Positions 1 through 10,480 of a stretch of 64,000 nt of DNA are shown here, in pieces. The first letter of the stretch is position 1, and each line of letters begins with the position of its first letter. The stretch spans positions 3,224,001 to 3,288,000 of the forward strand of contig JAPEUQ010000001.1 of assembly GCA_027946365.1 (NCBI GenBank). The letters run 5' to 3'. Source of the DNA: Kalmusia sp. IMI 367209. Lineage: Eukaryota > Ascomycota > Dothideomycetes > Pleosporales > Didymosphaeriaceae. A model generated the notes under the pieces. That model was not told the origin of the DNA. It did no database searches and saw only the letters and a list, made by a program, of their open reading frames with translations. The translations under genes and the position numbers were made by a program.

Positions 1-77
1 GCTCGCTTGAGGATGGCGGTGAGATTGAGCATGCCGCGGATTAGAGGGGGTATGGCGAGAGTGTGGAGCGATGTCAT
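1..77 (-). CDS. DUF1993 family protein, N-terminal fragment
   Basis: The gene starts at an ATG at position 77 on the minus strand and runs off the left edge, so only about 25 codons are present. The visible start reads MTSLHTLAIPPLIRGMLNL followed by TAILKRA. This matches the opening of DUF1993 proteins, where a short N-terminal strand is followed by 'PPLIRGLxNLxAIL'. The family is small (about 170 residues), probably cytosolic, and has no firmly assigned reaction. The remainder lies outside the window, so the call rests on a short but characteristic segment. Confidence 0.65.
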   Translation of the reverse strand, partial: MTSLHTLAIPPLIRGMLNLTAILKR

Positions 78-778
78 GTTGAGTGCGGTCGCATGAGATT
101 GGTGACTTGTGGACGAAGAAGGCGGCTGGAAGTGTTGTATGTGTAGTGGTGAATCTGTTCAAGAAATTTGCTGCCATTTTATATCGATATGTAGTAGAAT
201 CTAACATCTCCGTGCTGCCTCCCTGTGTCGTAGTTTGTGTGCTGTGTGGGCGCTAGTGTCATAAGCCCAATGCCATCGTTGAAAAGAAATCTTACCGTAC
301 TCCACCGAGCACTGAATCAGTCGTCAGCCACGCTAGGGTACCATCGGAAAAGCAAGAGTGCAGCTACAAAGCAACATGGTACAAGGCTAGCTCTGTAGAG
401 TGAGAGTCTTTTGAATAAAAGGGGTTATGCTAGCGAACCATGCAATTCATAATGTTTGGCGCATCTATGAACAATTGTAGGCGTTTGACCTAACAGAAAC
501 GCTGGACGAAGAAACATATCCGAGACTGGAGGGGAATCTATTTAAATCCGAGTTTATCTCGCACGAAGGCCGTTACTGAAGGAATGTTTAAGCCGACCAT
601 ATAACAAAATCCCAACCGGAAATACTCCTAGTCCTTCTCAAGCGCCGGAAAAGTGCCCGGAAAAGATCTCCACCAACAACACCTGATTATGCAGCAACAC
701 TACATTAGAAATTAGAACGGATATATCTGATACCTTTATATCCGCCTCAACTCTCTTAAAATAAGATCAAACAGCAAC
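78..778. other. intergenic, no gene seen
   Basis: This is the 5' flank of the DUF1993 gene and the 3' flank of the adenylation-domain gene. I see no open frame with coding character and no repeat. Confidence 0.5.
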
Positions 779-2745
779 CTACTCATTCTTGCCCAAAGAT
801 GCGTAAAGCTCTTCAATTTCTTGCTGGTATCGCGCAACCGTAGCTTTCCTCTGCACAGTGCCCTTCCCAGCGATCACGAAGGGCTTGTCGTTCTTGGCGA
901 AAATGATAGCATTCTTGCTTAGCTGACCTGTCGTGTCGGTGAAGCGGTTCGCTTCGTCGACCTTCGATCCTAATTCGGCTAAAATAGCTTGTCGTACTTC
1001 TTCTGGTTCAGCGCTGAATTCTGGTCTGAGCTCAATAATAGCAGCCGGTGTATCTCTGCCCGTCCCAATTAGGATACAATGTTGTACTAAACCATGCGCA
1101 CTAATCAGACGTTCGTGAATGGTGGGGTTAAAATTCCATCCGCTGCGGAATATAATGATGTCGTCTGTCCGCCCTTCGTGCTTCCAGTGATGCGATTTGG
1201 TGGGATGCTTTGAATAAAGATCTGACATAGAGCATTCCTGAGACCTCGGAGAAGTCTTGAAAATTCCTTGTAGGTCCGCGTAATCACTGTTTTTCCGAAA
1301 CACTAGCTCATACAGATCGCCTCGTGGCCTCCATTCGATTCCATTGTACTCAGTGTTGAAACAAATGTACTGCCAATCTTCTTGGTCGGTGACGTGTTGT
1401 GTCAGGGTCCCGCTTTCTGTGCTTGCCATTATGGAGTAGAGGCGAACATGTTGTGAGATGACGTCGCCTGCTGGCTTAGATACAGCTCCTGTGAGTCGTC
1501 AGCCCCAACGCCACCTTCTTATCTTGATACCGACTCACCACCAACGTATGTGACAAATTTCAACCGCTCAAGCTTTGCTAGAATCGTCGAAGAAGAAGCA
1601 ATATCCTCAAGGGTCACTGGCAGAAGGTTGGCGGCATCTATTCGGCCGTGGTCCACAACTTGGCCAAAGACGCTTGCAGATGGGATGCCGGGCGGGCCTA
1701 ATACGACTGTAATGTTATTGAACAATACTCCAATTAAACCTGTAGCAAGGCCGGCGCCATGGAATAGTGGTAGACCTGAGTAGCATCGCTGTGAGGTATC
1801 GAGCACCCTTCCCCATATCGTCGGTCGACCATCTAAGTCTGGAACATTACGTTGCGCATCGGCGGTTGCAAGGTGCCAATGTGTCCATACGACCGGATTT
1901 GGCATTCCAGTTGAGCCAGAAGTGTGAATAACCATGCAAGGGTGGTGTTTTGCTTGTTCGAAGGTCTTAATGTATGGTAGTGGATCGCAAGAGATAGAGT
2001 CATCAAGGAGGTAGTCGAGCTCTGGCATACATAACGACTCCTACGAAAGCGGGCCTTAGTAAGCGATGATCTTTTTCAAGGTGGCCTATACGTAGACTCA
2101 CCATTCTGCATGCCTCAAGGATGCCCGAAACGGGAAATCCCGCTGTATACAAAAGGATTCCGCAATCGGTCCGTTTAATCAGATCGGCATGGCCGGCCAC
2201 GCTATTACGGTGAGAGCTATATAGAACCTGTACGAGCGTGAGATACGAGTACGATGCCAGAATAAGGCGCGAGATGTGTCAGCAGATCCGCTTCTCTTGC
2301 TGGTGTTTCTTACTTTGTGTCCTGTCTTCATCCTGTAGTCCGGTGAGCCAATAAGTTGTTAAGCCCATGGTAATGCACGGCATGTGAATGCTACTTACAA
2401 TGCAATCAAAACGATAAAATGCCTCACATCTGGCTGACCCATGTACATAACCGTCTCAAACATAGAGCTTCTGCCGATCTCTCTTTCGATAAACCGAGCT
2501 GTCTTATTTATGGCATTGGCAAACTGGACGTGATCAGCCTCAGTGACGGTGACTTGGAAACGGCCAGAACTCACTGTTTGAAATTTGATATCGCTAAATC
2601 CATCTCTCAACTCTGACGAACGCGGAAAAGAAAAGCAAATGCATTCAGGATCCTTTGCTGCAATTTCATCCACCATAACAGGCATCAATCGTTTGCCATT
2701 TTGACCATTAGCAGTAGAATCCATGACTGTGCCCCAATACGACAT
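779..2745 (-). CDS. stand-alone adenylation-domain protein (NRPS-like, A domain only)
   Basis: Five exons join in frame: 2745-2399, a 19-nt micro-exon 2332-2314, 2227-2102, 2040-1539 and 1488-779. They give 567 codons from the first ATG, or 560 aa from the second ATG at 2724. The product is an AMP-binding (adenylate-forming) domain of the fungal NRPS-like/adenylate-forming reductase type. The ATP-loop motif HTSGSTGMPNPVVWTH is present, as are the 'RNSVAGH' segment, a 'VGGAVSK' turn, the 'GDLYEL' motif, 'GRTDDII' and a C-terminal 'GKGTVQRKAT' containing the expected catalytic Lys. The protein would activate a carboxylic acid as an acyl-AMP. It stops directly after the A domain, so the carrier (T) and reductase or thioesterase domains normal for this family are missing. 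The micro-exon restores 'ALMKTGHKVLYSSHRNS' and is needed for the frame. The substrate cannot be read from the sequence. Either ATG may be the start. Confidence 0.85.
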
Positions 2746-5403
2746 AACGAAAGATCAGAAAAAAGCAAGCGAATGACTAGGTTTATATACAGTAGCGACG
2801 GAAGCGGAACGAAAGGCTGGTTCTGCGAAATAGTCTTGCAAGTTAGCGACCCCAAAGCATCCAATTGAAGGCAATGGTGCTATGAGCTTTATGCGAAAGC
2901 TGAAGGAGTGGCAGCCATGTCTTACGGCTTGCGAAGACGGCGAGGCACGCGATGGGTGTGGCTGTGCGCGGGACCCATTGCGCAGTCCGCGTCGGTGCTT
3001 CCTCGCAGACACAGCTACATGTTGTGAACCCAACCCGCCATGCTAAGACTAGACGGTGTCGGTGCTGTGGCGAGTGCTGCTCGATGGATTTGTATCGGCC
3101 GAATGGAATGGCCTCCGTGGATGAGAGGGAACGGGATTACGACACTTGGTCTGTGGGTGGCACTAGTTCGCGTTACTTCCCATTCAAGGCACGAGGTGCG
3201 ACACTCCTCCAAAGCATTTTGACACCTTTTGACTACGCTTGTTACTCCATTCGAGAGTAGCTGATCTGTTTACCATTCCTCTCGGTACACGCCGCACCTT
3301 GGCGCTTGACCTGCAGCTGTAGAGCCGCCTCCGGCCGGGACCGCGCTCATACATCACCTCTAGCGCAGGGCCTCCTCGATTCCTAAGGATGACATCCCAA
3401 ATCCGCGAGGATGTCACAGTTTCACTTGCAATGACTTGTTGGCGCGTCGACGCTGCCCGTTGAATAAACCTGCACGATCGTCTATATTCGTCTCGAAAGT
3501 CTATTGCCAATGGCTGATCAATAACGCACTAGCAATACTAGCTGAGCCACATTAAAACCGTGCCCTATCCGAGTTACGGGAATCCGTATACTATGCTACA
3601 GCCTACTCTTAATGGAGAAAGGTCACACGAGACGCCATCCAGCTACACAGGCATAAACGAATACCAACAGAACGGCGCCATAGGACTTCATCCGTAGCTG
3701 TATCAAAAACGCGACTGTGCTCACGCATGGACCTCCGACTTCCTGGCTGCTGGCATCATCGAACACACACATCATCTTGGCCATTTGCTACACTCGCCAA
3801 AACTACGCCGCAGCCTTACGAATAGAGCGCGTAATTCTTTCCTATTATAGCAAACGTCGCAGCAGATTCATCGATTGTTTCAATGTTCAATACTGTAGAG
3901 TGCGACAAGGCAAAGCGGCGCGCCTACCCCCATAACGCTCCAGCGCATCATAAACGAGCTCCGATTTGGCCCCCAACAGCAAATCTCATGCACACGCAAT
4001 ACACCCATGTAAAGAAACTATCTGTCTTTAGCCCTGTCCACCCCCAACCGCAGAACACATCTCCGCCTACAAACGAAAAGCGGACCCAGCCTCGCGAAAA
4101 GATACACCCTTCACTGCAACATCGGGCCAAAGTGTTCCCTAATCTGGCATATCCAGGCGTGACAATACTCATCCCAGACTGTCGGCCCCACTGGCGTACG
4201 GATGCAACGGGCGCGTTTGAACTACCACGAAAGCGGTAGTGGGCGACTCTCAGCAACCACCAAAACGGTAGTATCGTAGTGAATGCACGGACCGGTATTT
4301 GAAACGGGACTGGACGCCAAGCTGACAATCCACGTGCGTTTCGCGTGGCCGAGATCTCGGCTGAGGCAGCCTCACATCAGCCTCGCAGTTGACGGAGCGG
4401 GCGAGTTGGATCGCGATGACGGACTAGGCGGCACAGATCCTTATGACGGAATGCGCGAGACTGATGCTGTTTTGGGCCGTGGGTTGGGTAAGCGGTCGTG
4501 CGCAGGGTCAGACGTGGGATCGGATGGATTGCTATCTTTGGGTAGAGGGGATTATATATCAGGTTGGCCTAGAAAGGGTGAAGGAATCGTTCTAGTCGCA
4601 AGTTCAAAGTATGTGGGCCTCCTTTGTGGGTACTATGTACACGAATGTCACTCGGTTCATGATGAGTCATAATGCGTCCTCGAGCTTCTGTCATGGTCCT
4701 TCGATTGGTTTCAACCGCCTATTCATATTCCTTGTGAGAAAATATAAATTTCAAATGTTGAGATCAAATGTCCAAAATGTGTAGGTCCATTCACTTCTAC
4801 ATTCTAGTCCCATTTGGTGCCGTCCCACTCACCCTCGGTCGCTATTTACTCTATCGTAGTGCTTGGAAGAACGTCTTGCAGGTATCGGGGACCCAATTTC
4901 AAGCTGTCATTGATTTTGTTTTCATCGCTGGCATAAAAACAATACTAACGTTCTCACCCAGATCGCCTTTGAAAGCCGCCAGACATGTCTTCTTCATACG
5001 ATAGAGTTTCAATTTTGAATAACAGTGGCGAGGTACACACTTATAATTCTTTCATCATAAGTGCATTCTCAACAATATAAGGTGATATAGTAGATATGAA
5101 GTTGGATTAGTACTTTAACTGTTGACCGTCTCCAGCTGACTAATATATAGCTGACGGCAATCACTGATGACGGTAGACACCGGATGATAGCTTTCACACG
5201 TATTGATCAATCCTCTACTCATCAATTACGTATCTCATTGAACCCTACATAGTTCATACAACAATAGGCTTACACTACAGAAGGTTGGCCCAATCAGACA
5301 GTGACAGATCACATGCTTAGCCTGATAACACTATCGGTTAAAAGAGGGGTAGTGTCAGAGTTGGTTGCCTACATCGTAACTTGTACTCCACCAGCAACAC
5401 AAA
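2746..5403. other. 2.6-kb intergenic stretch, no convincing gene
   Basis: Several overlapping open frames of 60-130 codons occur on both strands (for example 3184-3510 minus and 4283-4672 plus). None shows a recognisable motif or plausible splice partners. The stretch holds the divergent 5' flanks of the adenylation gene and the HET gene. The part from about 5000 to 5400 is AT-rich and probably carries the HET promoter. Confidence 0.45.
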
Positions 5404-7377
5404 ATGAACGCCGCTATTGACGATGTACAATTGCATCCATACAGTGCTCTCCATGGAACAAGGCACATCAGACTGATCAATCTGGAACCCTCCATAGACC
5501 CGTCGTCTGCTTTGCGATTCTCATTTCGTGAGGCTAGCCTTGAAGAGCTCAGCGACAAATATGAAGCCATTTCCTATACCTGGGGCGAGCCAAAGCTGGT
5601 CTATCCACTATACTACGAGGACCACAGCTCCAAAGTCCTAATAACTCACAACCTCGACAACGCGCTACGAAGATTCCGTGACCCATATAACAGAAGGTTT
5701 CTATGGGCCGATGCTGTTTGTATCAATCAACAGGATTTCCAAGAAAAAGCTGTACAAATCCCTCTTATGGTGAATATATTCCGAGGCGCCAAGAAGGTAC
5801 TCGTTTGGCTAGGCAATGGAGGAGATCGTGAACATAGGGCGATTCGGATCCTGAAAAATATATCCAGATGGACCAACAATGAATTCGATCAAGATTATGA
5901 AGAAGAGACATATTCAGAGGCTGTTACAATCACATTGAATTCTACTTGGTTCACTCGCATGTGGACCATTCAAGAAGTGGTATTCAATACGGACATAACC
6001 ATATTTTGTGGCACAGAAGAAATCTCATGGACGAGGTTTGGCGCATCGTTAAACAATTACCGGCGACAGACACTCGTATTAGATTCGCATTTATTACTAA
6101 AACTGGAAGCATTTTCACACACTGAGGAACTGTGGGCCGATCATAGCGGAGTGGTCGTGTATTCAATGGTCTACAGTGGTCGTGGAGGGATCTTTGATTT
6201 GCTAAAAAGCTTCTCTGAATATTCCTGCACCGACGCACGGGATCGAATTTTCGCTTTGTACAGCATGTCTAGTGACCTTCGAGCTCCATCGGCCGTCTCA
6301 GGAACCAATCCCAACCCAACAATTGTATCTCATGGCGAATCGAATCACAACGCAGATCTCAGCTCAGATGCAAATTTATCTTCAAACTTTAATAGCGATT
6401 ATGAAAGTGAATCAGAAGACAATTTAGCAGTCGCGTTAGGATCGGAGCGTGAATCAGAGAAAGAGTCGGTCTCTGATCAACCAACTATTCAATTTACGAT
6501 CGATTATTCTTTGGACGTTTTACAAACGTACCGAAAATTTGCTGAGGCCTGCCTTGATTCCAGAGATGTCCTATTCCGAAGAAAGCTCCTGGATGCTGCG
6601 ATTGTCCGCCTCAACCCTTCAGAAGCGTCACAATGGCCATCCTGGGTGCCAGATTGGAGGATTCCGCCCGCCGAGCGTCCAATTCCAAAGATCGAAATCA
6701 AATTAGACGGAACTAAGAGCCTGAAGCATCTTGGCAATAGTAATGGACACTTGAAGCTCATCATGAGGGAATGTCTTTCAATGCCCCTATCTGGTTTTGT
6801 GAGCATCGATGCTTGCATCGACATTTCTACTCGGTCCTTCTCTGATGCGATCCAAGTCATTGGGCAATTCGCCGAAACTGCAGTGGCTTATCACAAGATG
6901 GTAGATTCCATTGCAGACGCTGCAGACATTGCGCATGACGTTAGCATTCTGTGGGGCCTCTCTATCCTAGAAGAAAGCGAGGTAAAAAGACTATTGAGGA
7001 CCGATTCGAAAACCGACTGGTCGAAACATGCAGACGAGCCACTTCAAAATGCTATCTGGACATCAATGCGGGGTCGTCAATTTCTTACTATGAAGTGTCC
7101 CGAGTTCAGATTTTATTGTTTTGGCATTGGTTCTACAAGCTTGCAGGTTGGTGATGAAGTTATTTTTCCAACACATTCCGATTGTGAATTTCAAACCGGG
7201 ATCATAAGGACGTTGGTCCTTCGGAGAGTGGTTGCAGTAGAAGAAGCTAGAATGAACAGCATGAAAGAATACCGGATAGTCGGGGATGCCTACTTTTTTG
7301 GGGAGTACAGGAACAGACTAAGAGAAAATACCTCCCCCATAATGATGACTCATAGCCAAACATTTGTTTTGGTGTAG
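5404..7377 (+). CDS. HET-domain protein (heterokaryon incompatibility type)
   Basis: Single exon, 657 aa, ATG at 5404. The HET domain (PF06985 type) occupies about residues 50-200. Its hallmarks are 'YEAISYTWGEP', 'FLWADAVCINQQD' and 'WFTRMWTIQEV'. A second family signature, 'WPSWVPDWR', lies near residue 412. Between them, at about residues 300-360, is an acidic Ser/Asp/Glu/Asn-rich low-complexity insert that interrupts the usual spacing and is probably disordered. HET domains trigger cell death or growth arrest in vegetative incompatibility, and many family members have no tested role. There is no transmembrane segment or signal peptide. No partner gene of the NLR or SesB type is adjacent, so this may be an orphan HET gene. 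The 5' flank is AT-rich. Confidence 0.9.
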   Translation: MNAAIDDVQLHPYSALHGTRHIRLINLEPSIDPSSALRFSFREASLEELSDKYEAISYTWGEPKLVYPLYYEDHSSKVLITHNLDNALRRFRDPYNRRFLWADAVCINQQDFQEKAVQIPLMVNIFRGAKKVLVWLGNGGDREHRAIRILKNISRWTNNEFDQDYEEETYSEAVTITLNSTWFTRMWTIQEVVFNTDITIFCGTEEISWTRFGASLNNYRRQTLVLDSHLLLKLEAFSHTEELWADHSGVVVYSMVYSGRGGIFDLLKSFSEYSCTDARDRIFALYSMSSDLRAPSAVSGTNPNPTIVSHGESNHNADLSSDANLSSNFNSDYESESEDNLAVALGSERESEKESVSDQPTIQFTIDYSLDVLQTYRKFAEACLDSRDVLFRRKLLDAAIVRLNPSEASQWPSWVPDWRIPPAERPIPKIEIKLDGTKSLKHLGNSNGHLKLIMRECLSMPLSGFVSIDACIDISTRSFSDAIQVIGQFAETAVAYHKMVDSIADAADIAHDVSILWGLSILEESEVKRLLRTDSKTDWSKHADEPLQNAIWTSMRGRQFLTMKCPEFRFYCFGIGSTSLQVGDEVIFPTHSDCEFQTGIIRTLVLRRVVAVEEARMNSMKEYRIVGDAYFFGEYRNRLRENTSPIMMTHSQTFVLV

Positions 7378-8311
7378 ATTGCTCATGTATCATAGTGGCG
7401 TAGGCCATTCAAAGACGTGCAATATGTGGAATTAAAGAGGACAAGAGCAAAGAAAATTCCTTTGTAGTCTCAGCATGTGAATAATAGACAAAACAGCTTT
7501 GGATCAGCGTTCATCAAGCTTAAAAAATATGTAATTTAACCAAACTATATATGTATTACTAGTCATCGAAAGATTGTACGTGGTTTAAAGGATAGTAAAT
7601 TAAAAAAGATAGCAGCGGTTCCCTCCTGCTTTCAACCTATTTATCACTACCTTTTAATAACGAATTCTTGGTGGCAGTCTTTAGGGGGACTGAATGTTTG
7701 TTTATTATTCTTTTTACTACGTATACTCATACCTCCTTGCGTCAAAACCCCCACTAGGTATAATTCATTGCCTCCATTTATGGTTGCCATCTGTGTCCTG
7801 ATAACCGTGCGCAAGTATACAATATTAGAGAATAGCTGTGTCTGATAAAGTTTCCATCGTGTCTATTTCCAAATCGTCTACGGCTCAGGCTTCGACCCAT
7901 CGCCGATCTCTTTGACCTCTAGCTTCGTCTAGAAAAATAGTCATTATTACCATGATGCCAAAGCCTACGAATTTGCCAACTTGCTCGCCCAGTATAACCA
8001 CTACTTCGTTCTCGCCTCTCAAAATGTGTATTGCGTATGCGACTATAGAACTGTGACCGGTAGAGAGACATCGTTTCCACACCACCCGAGATAAGTGCAT
8101 CTAGGCTGTGGTTTGTATCGGCTGTACTTGAATTCGTGCACATAGTGGAAAATCGGAGCTGCTTCAAAAGAACAGTGGGACATAAGCTTAATAAATCCAA
8201 ATGTAATCATGATGAAGATGATTACTTCCATAAGTAGGATAAACGAAAGGACTGTGGTCTTCAGCAGACAGATTGTGTAACATTTCCACCAGCGTTATCG
8301 AAATCACCAGC
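7378..8311. other. intergenic; weak hydrophobic ORF on minus strand
   Basis: The stretch lies between the convergent HET and F-box genes. On the minus strand, 8231-8043 encodes a hydrophobic peptide (residues such as MEVIIFIMITFGFIKLM) and an overlapping frame continues to 7885. I could not find a consistent spliced gene, so no gene is called. Confidence 0.4.
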
Positions 8312-9920
8312 CTAGATGTCTTTACGCCACCCTCGACTGCGATCCATGTGTGTGACTAGAGAGATACCAGTCTCCTTAAGCTTGTCCCACACAGTTTCAG
8401 GCACGGTGTCCTCCCATCTATTAAAGCCACTACCAGCATGAGGCATACCTGCTGGTCGAAGCCGACGATCGAACACCTGAGGTGCATGGCGGGGATCGCA
8501 CCAGAGGACGACTTGTTTGAGGTTCGGGTAATTGGCCGGATTATCCAAGACGTATCTCGCCCAGCGGTTGAGTGCTCGTGTAGGGCTGATGATCTCGATG
8601 CTTTCGAGTGAGGGTGGGAGAGGGGTCGGACTAAACGGACGCTGTAGGATTTCCTGCTCGTAGTGGAAAAATAGAGCCTCCTGCGGCACAACAAGACGGC
8701 GTAAGCTCAATAAGGCGGCGATGTTGTTACTATGAAAACAGCCACCTTCGTTAAGAGAATCGTAGAGACAATCGATCTCCTCGGCGATCACATCGTGTAC
8801 ACCCCAACCAGCGTTCTGTAAGCCACTTTCATCGTCGACGTACCTGCTCCAACGAACGTCGCAGGTATCTATCATGACAGTTTGCAGTCTTCTCTGGGCG
8901 AAGAAAGGCATGAGTTCATGATATGAGTGATCTGCTACTTCTGTATGGTTGCGGAGCTCACCAGCGTGACACAGTCGAAGCTGCAGTGATTCCAAGGCTT
9001 CGAGAGTAGAGGGTAAATATGCCAGGAATTCGTATGTATCATCGCTTCCGAGGTCCGTGTATTCTACATTTAGAATATCTATGTGCAAGTCCATGATGAG
9101 ATTGACGATTTTTGATGCCAGTTTAGCACTGCCATCGTCACAGACCATGTTGTCCTCGAAAAGCTCCATTAACTGCTGACGAGAGTAAAGACAAGGATCA
9201 ATATCTCGAGTATCTATATGGAGTGATCGGAGGGTAGGTAGAACGAGAATCGACCGCGGTGGCACGAAGTTGGTGGCTAAAGATTTAAGGGTTGAGAAGC
9301 CGGCTAGTTGTGGTGGGTGCATTTTGTCCAGGCAATCCGCCCACGCACCCTCTGGGGTCTCGAATGGTAGCTTCACCCTCAATAGCAACCTCTCCAGCCC
9401 AGGAACTCTATCCAGTAATAAGGCTACTTGAACAGCTAGGTCCGTCATGAATCTCGGCGCGATGATATCGTTAAAGTGTACAGTCGCAACGAGCAAAATT
9501 GACAGCTCCCGTACTTTCTGTGCAAGAGCAGGCCGTGTATTCAGAGTCCAGTCCAATTTCACAAGTCGATGCAGCGATGCCAATTCGGGATTCGCGCGAA
9601 GCTGAGCCATTTAGCCATTCTGCACGGGGACGGCGAAGGCTTGCGAACCAACCTCTTTGGCAAAATTTGGATGGACCTCGCGGGGCATCGGGTAGCTTTC
9701 GACCATAGGCGTCCGGTGGAGCACCTCTTGGGCAAGAGGAGCCACTTGGCGTGAGACCAAGGCGAATGCTTTAAGATCCTCAATTGGTTTCTATAGCGTG
9801 CTGTTAGTCTATGCTTGAGATTTTTTGACCTGTCCTGGAATTGCATGCCTCCAGAGACATCATGAGGAACTCTGCAACCCGGAGCTTCAGCTCGACGGGT
9901 AGGTCTTTAAAGCCAGTCAT
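8312..9920 (-). CDS. F-box-like protein with leucine-rich C-terminal region
   Basis: The ATG at 9920 opens an F-box-like segment, 'FKDLPVELKLRVAEFLMM', as in SCF substrate adaptors. A second exon continues 'AFALVSRQVAPLAQEVLHRT', which is typical of fungal F-box proteins. The long third exon (about 430 codons) is a Leu-rich solenoid-like region with spaced 'LxxLxLRLC' segments. A workable model is 9920-9849, 9790-9677 and 9601-8312, giving 491 aa. It needs a GC-AG intron (9848-9791, with ACTAAC branch site) and a 75-bp intron (9676-9602) that removes an in-frame TAA at about 9612-9610. If that second intron is not used, the frame is broken by the stop and only an ATG-initiated C-terminal part (9610-8312, 432 aa) remains. 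The F-box call is reliable. The exon structure is inferred. Confidence 0.7.
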
Positions 9921-10480
9921 GAGTATGTCGTACACGTTAGGACTGCAGTGTCCTTGAGGCAATGCGATAGAAAAGGATCGAGGAAATGCTGGTTGGAAAT
10001 CAGGCTAGAGGTTGTTGATGAGTGAGGAGTGGGAAGGTGGGGTTTGGCGCAGCAGGTACGGATACGCTGGCCAATTAAGTCCGTCATACGAAGTGTGAGT
10101 TGAGAAGAATACCAAAACTAGGATTCAGTAAGTTTACTACGCATTCTACGCCTCAGAAGCCCACTATACTAGGACATATTCTTTTCCACTGTTCCACTGT
10201 TCCACTGTTCTTGTATCAAAAGAGTTTGATGCGAAGGAGGTGCAGTGGGTCGTAGATGTCCCATATTTGGAGGCAGCCAATCACATGTCTCCAGGCCCGT
10301 GCGGGGAAATACTCCACATGCGATGCATCCCCACATACCATCTGCACGCGCTGCGGAATTGACGACACTTGACAGCACTATAAGCTATGCCGACTTTCAA
10401 AATGTTGTGTTGTGCCGCCTTCAAGCGTCTTTGGGGGACTTCGCAACCGCACTTATCAGAAAAAGGCCCTCCCTGCCATA
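9921..10480. promoter_or_regulatory. divergent promoter region of the F-box and oxidase genes
   Basis: These 560 bp separate two divergently transcribed genes, so both promoters must lie here. A three-copy 8-bp tandem repeat sits at 10184-10210. No TATA box was identified with confidence. Confidence 0.5.
10184..10210. repeat. tandem repeat (TTCCACTG)x3
   Basis: Three perfect copies of TTCCACTG are followed by TTC. The repeat is about 270 bp upstream of the oxidase ATG and the same distance from the F-box ATG. It could be a slippage microsatellite or a small cluster of protein-binding sites. The sequence alone does not decide. Confidence 0.8.

Noticed and set aside
8043..8231. Short hydrophobic minus-strand ORF that could be a membrane peptide
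   Set aside because: No signal for splicing, no family resemblance and AT-rich context. Hydrophobicity alone is weak evidence.
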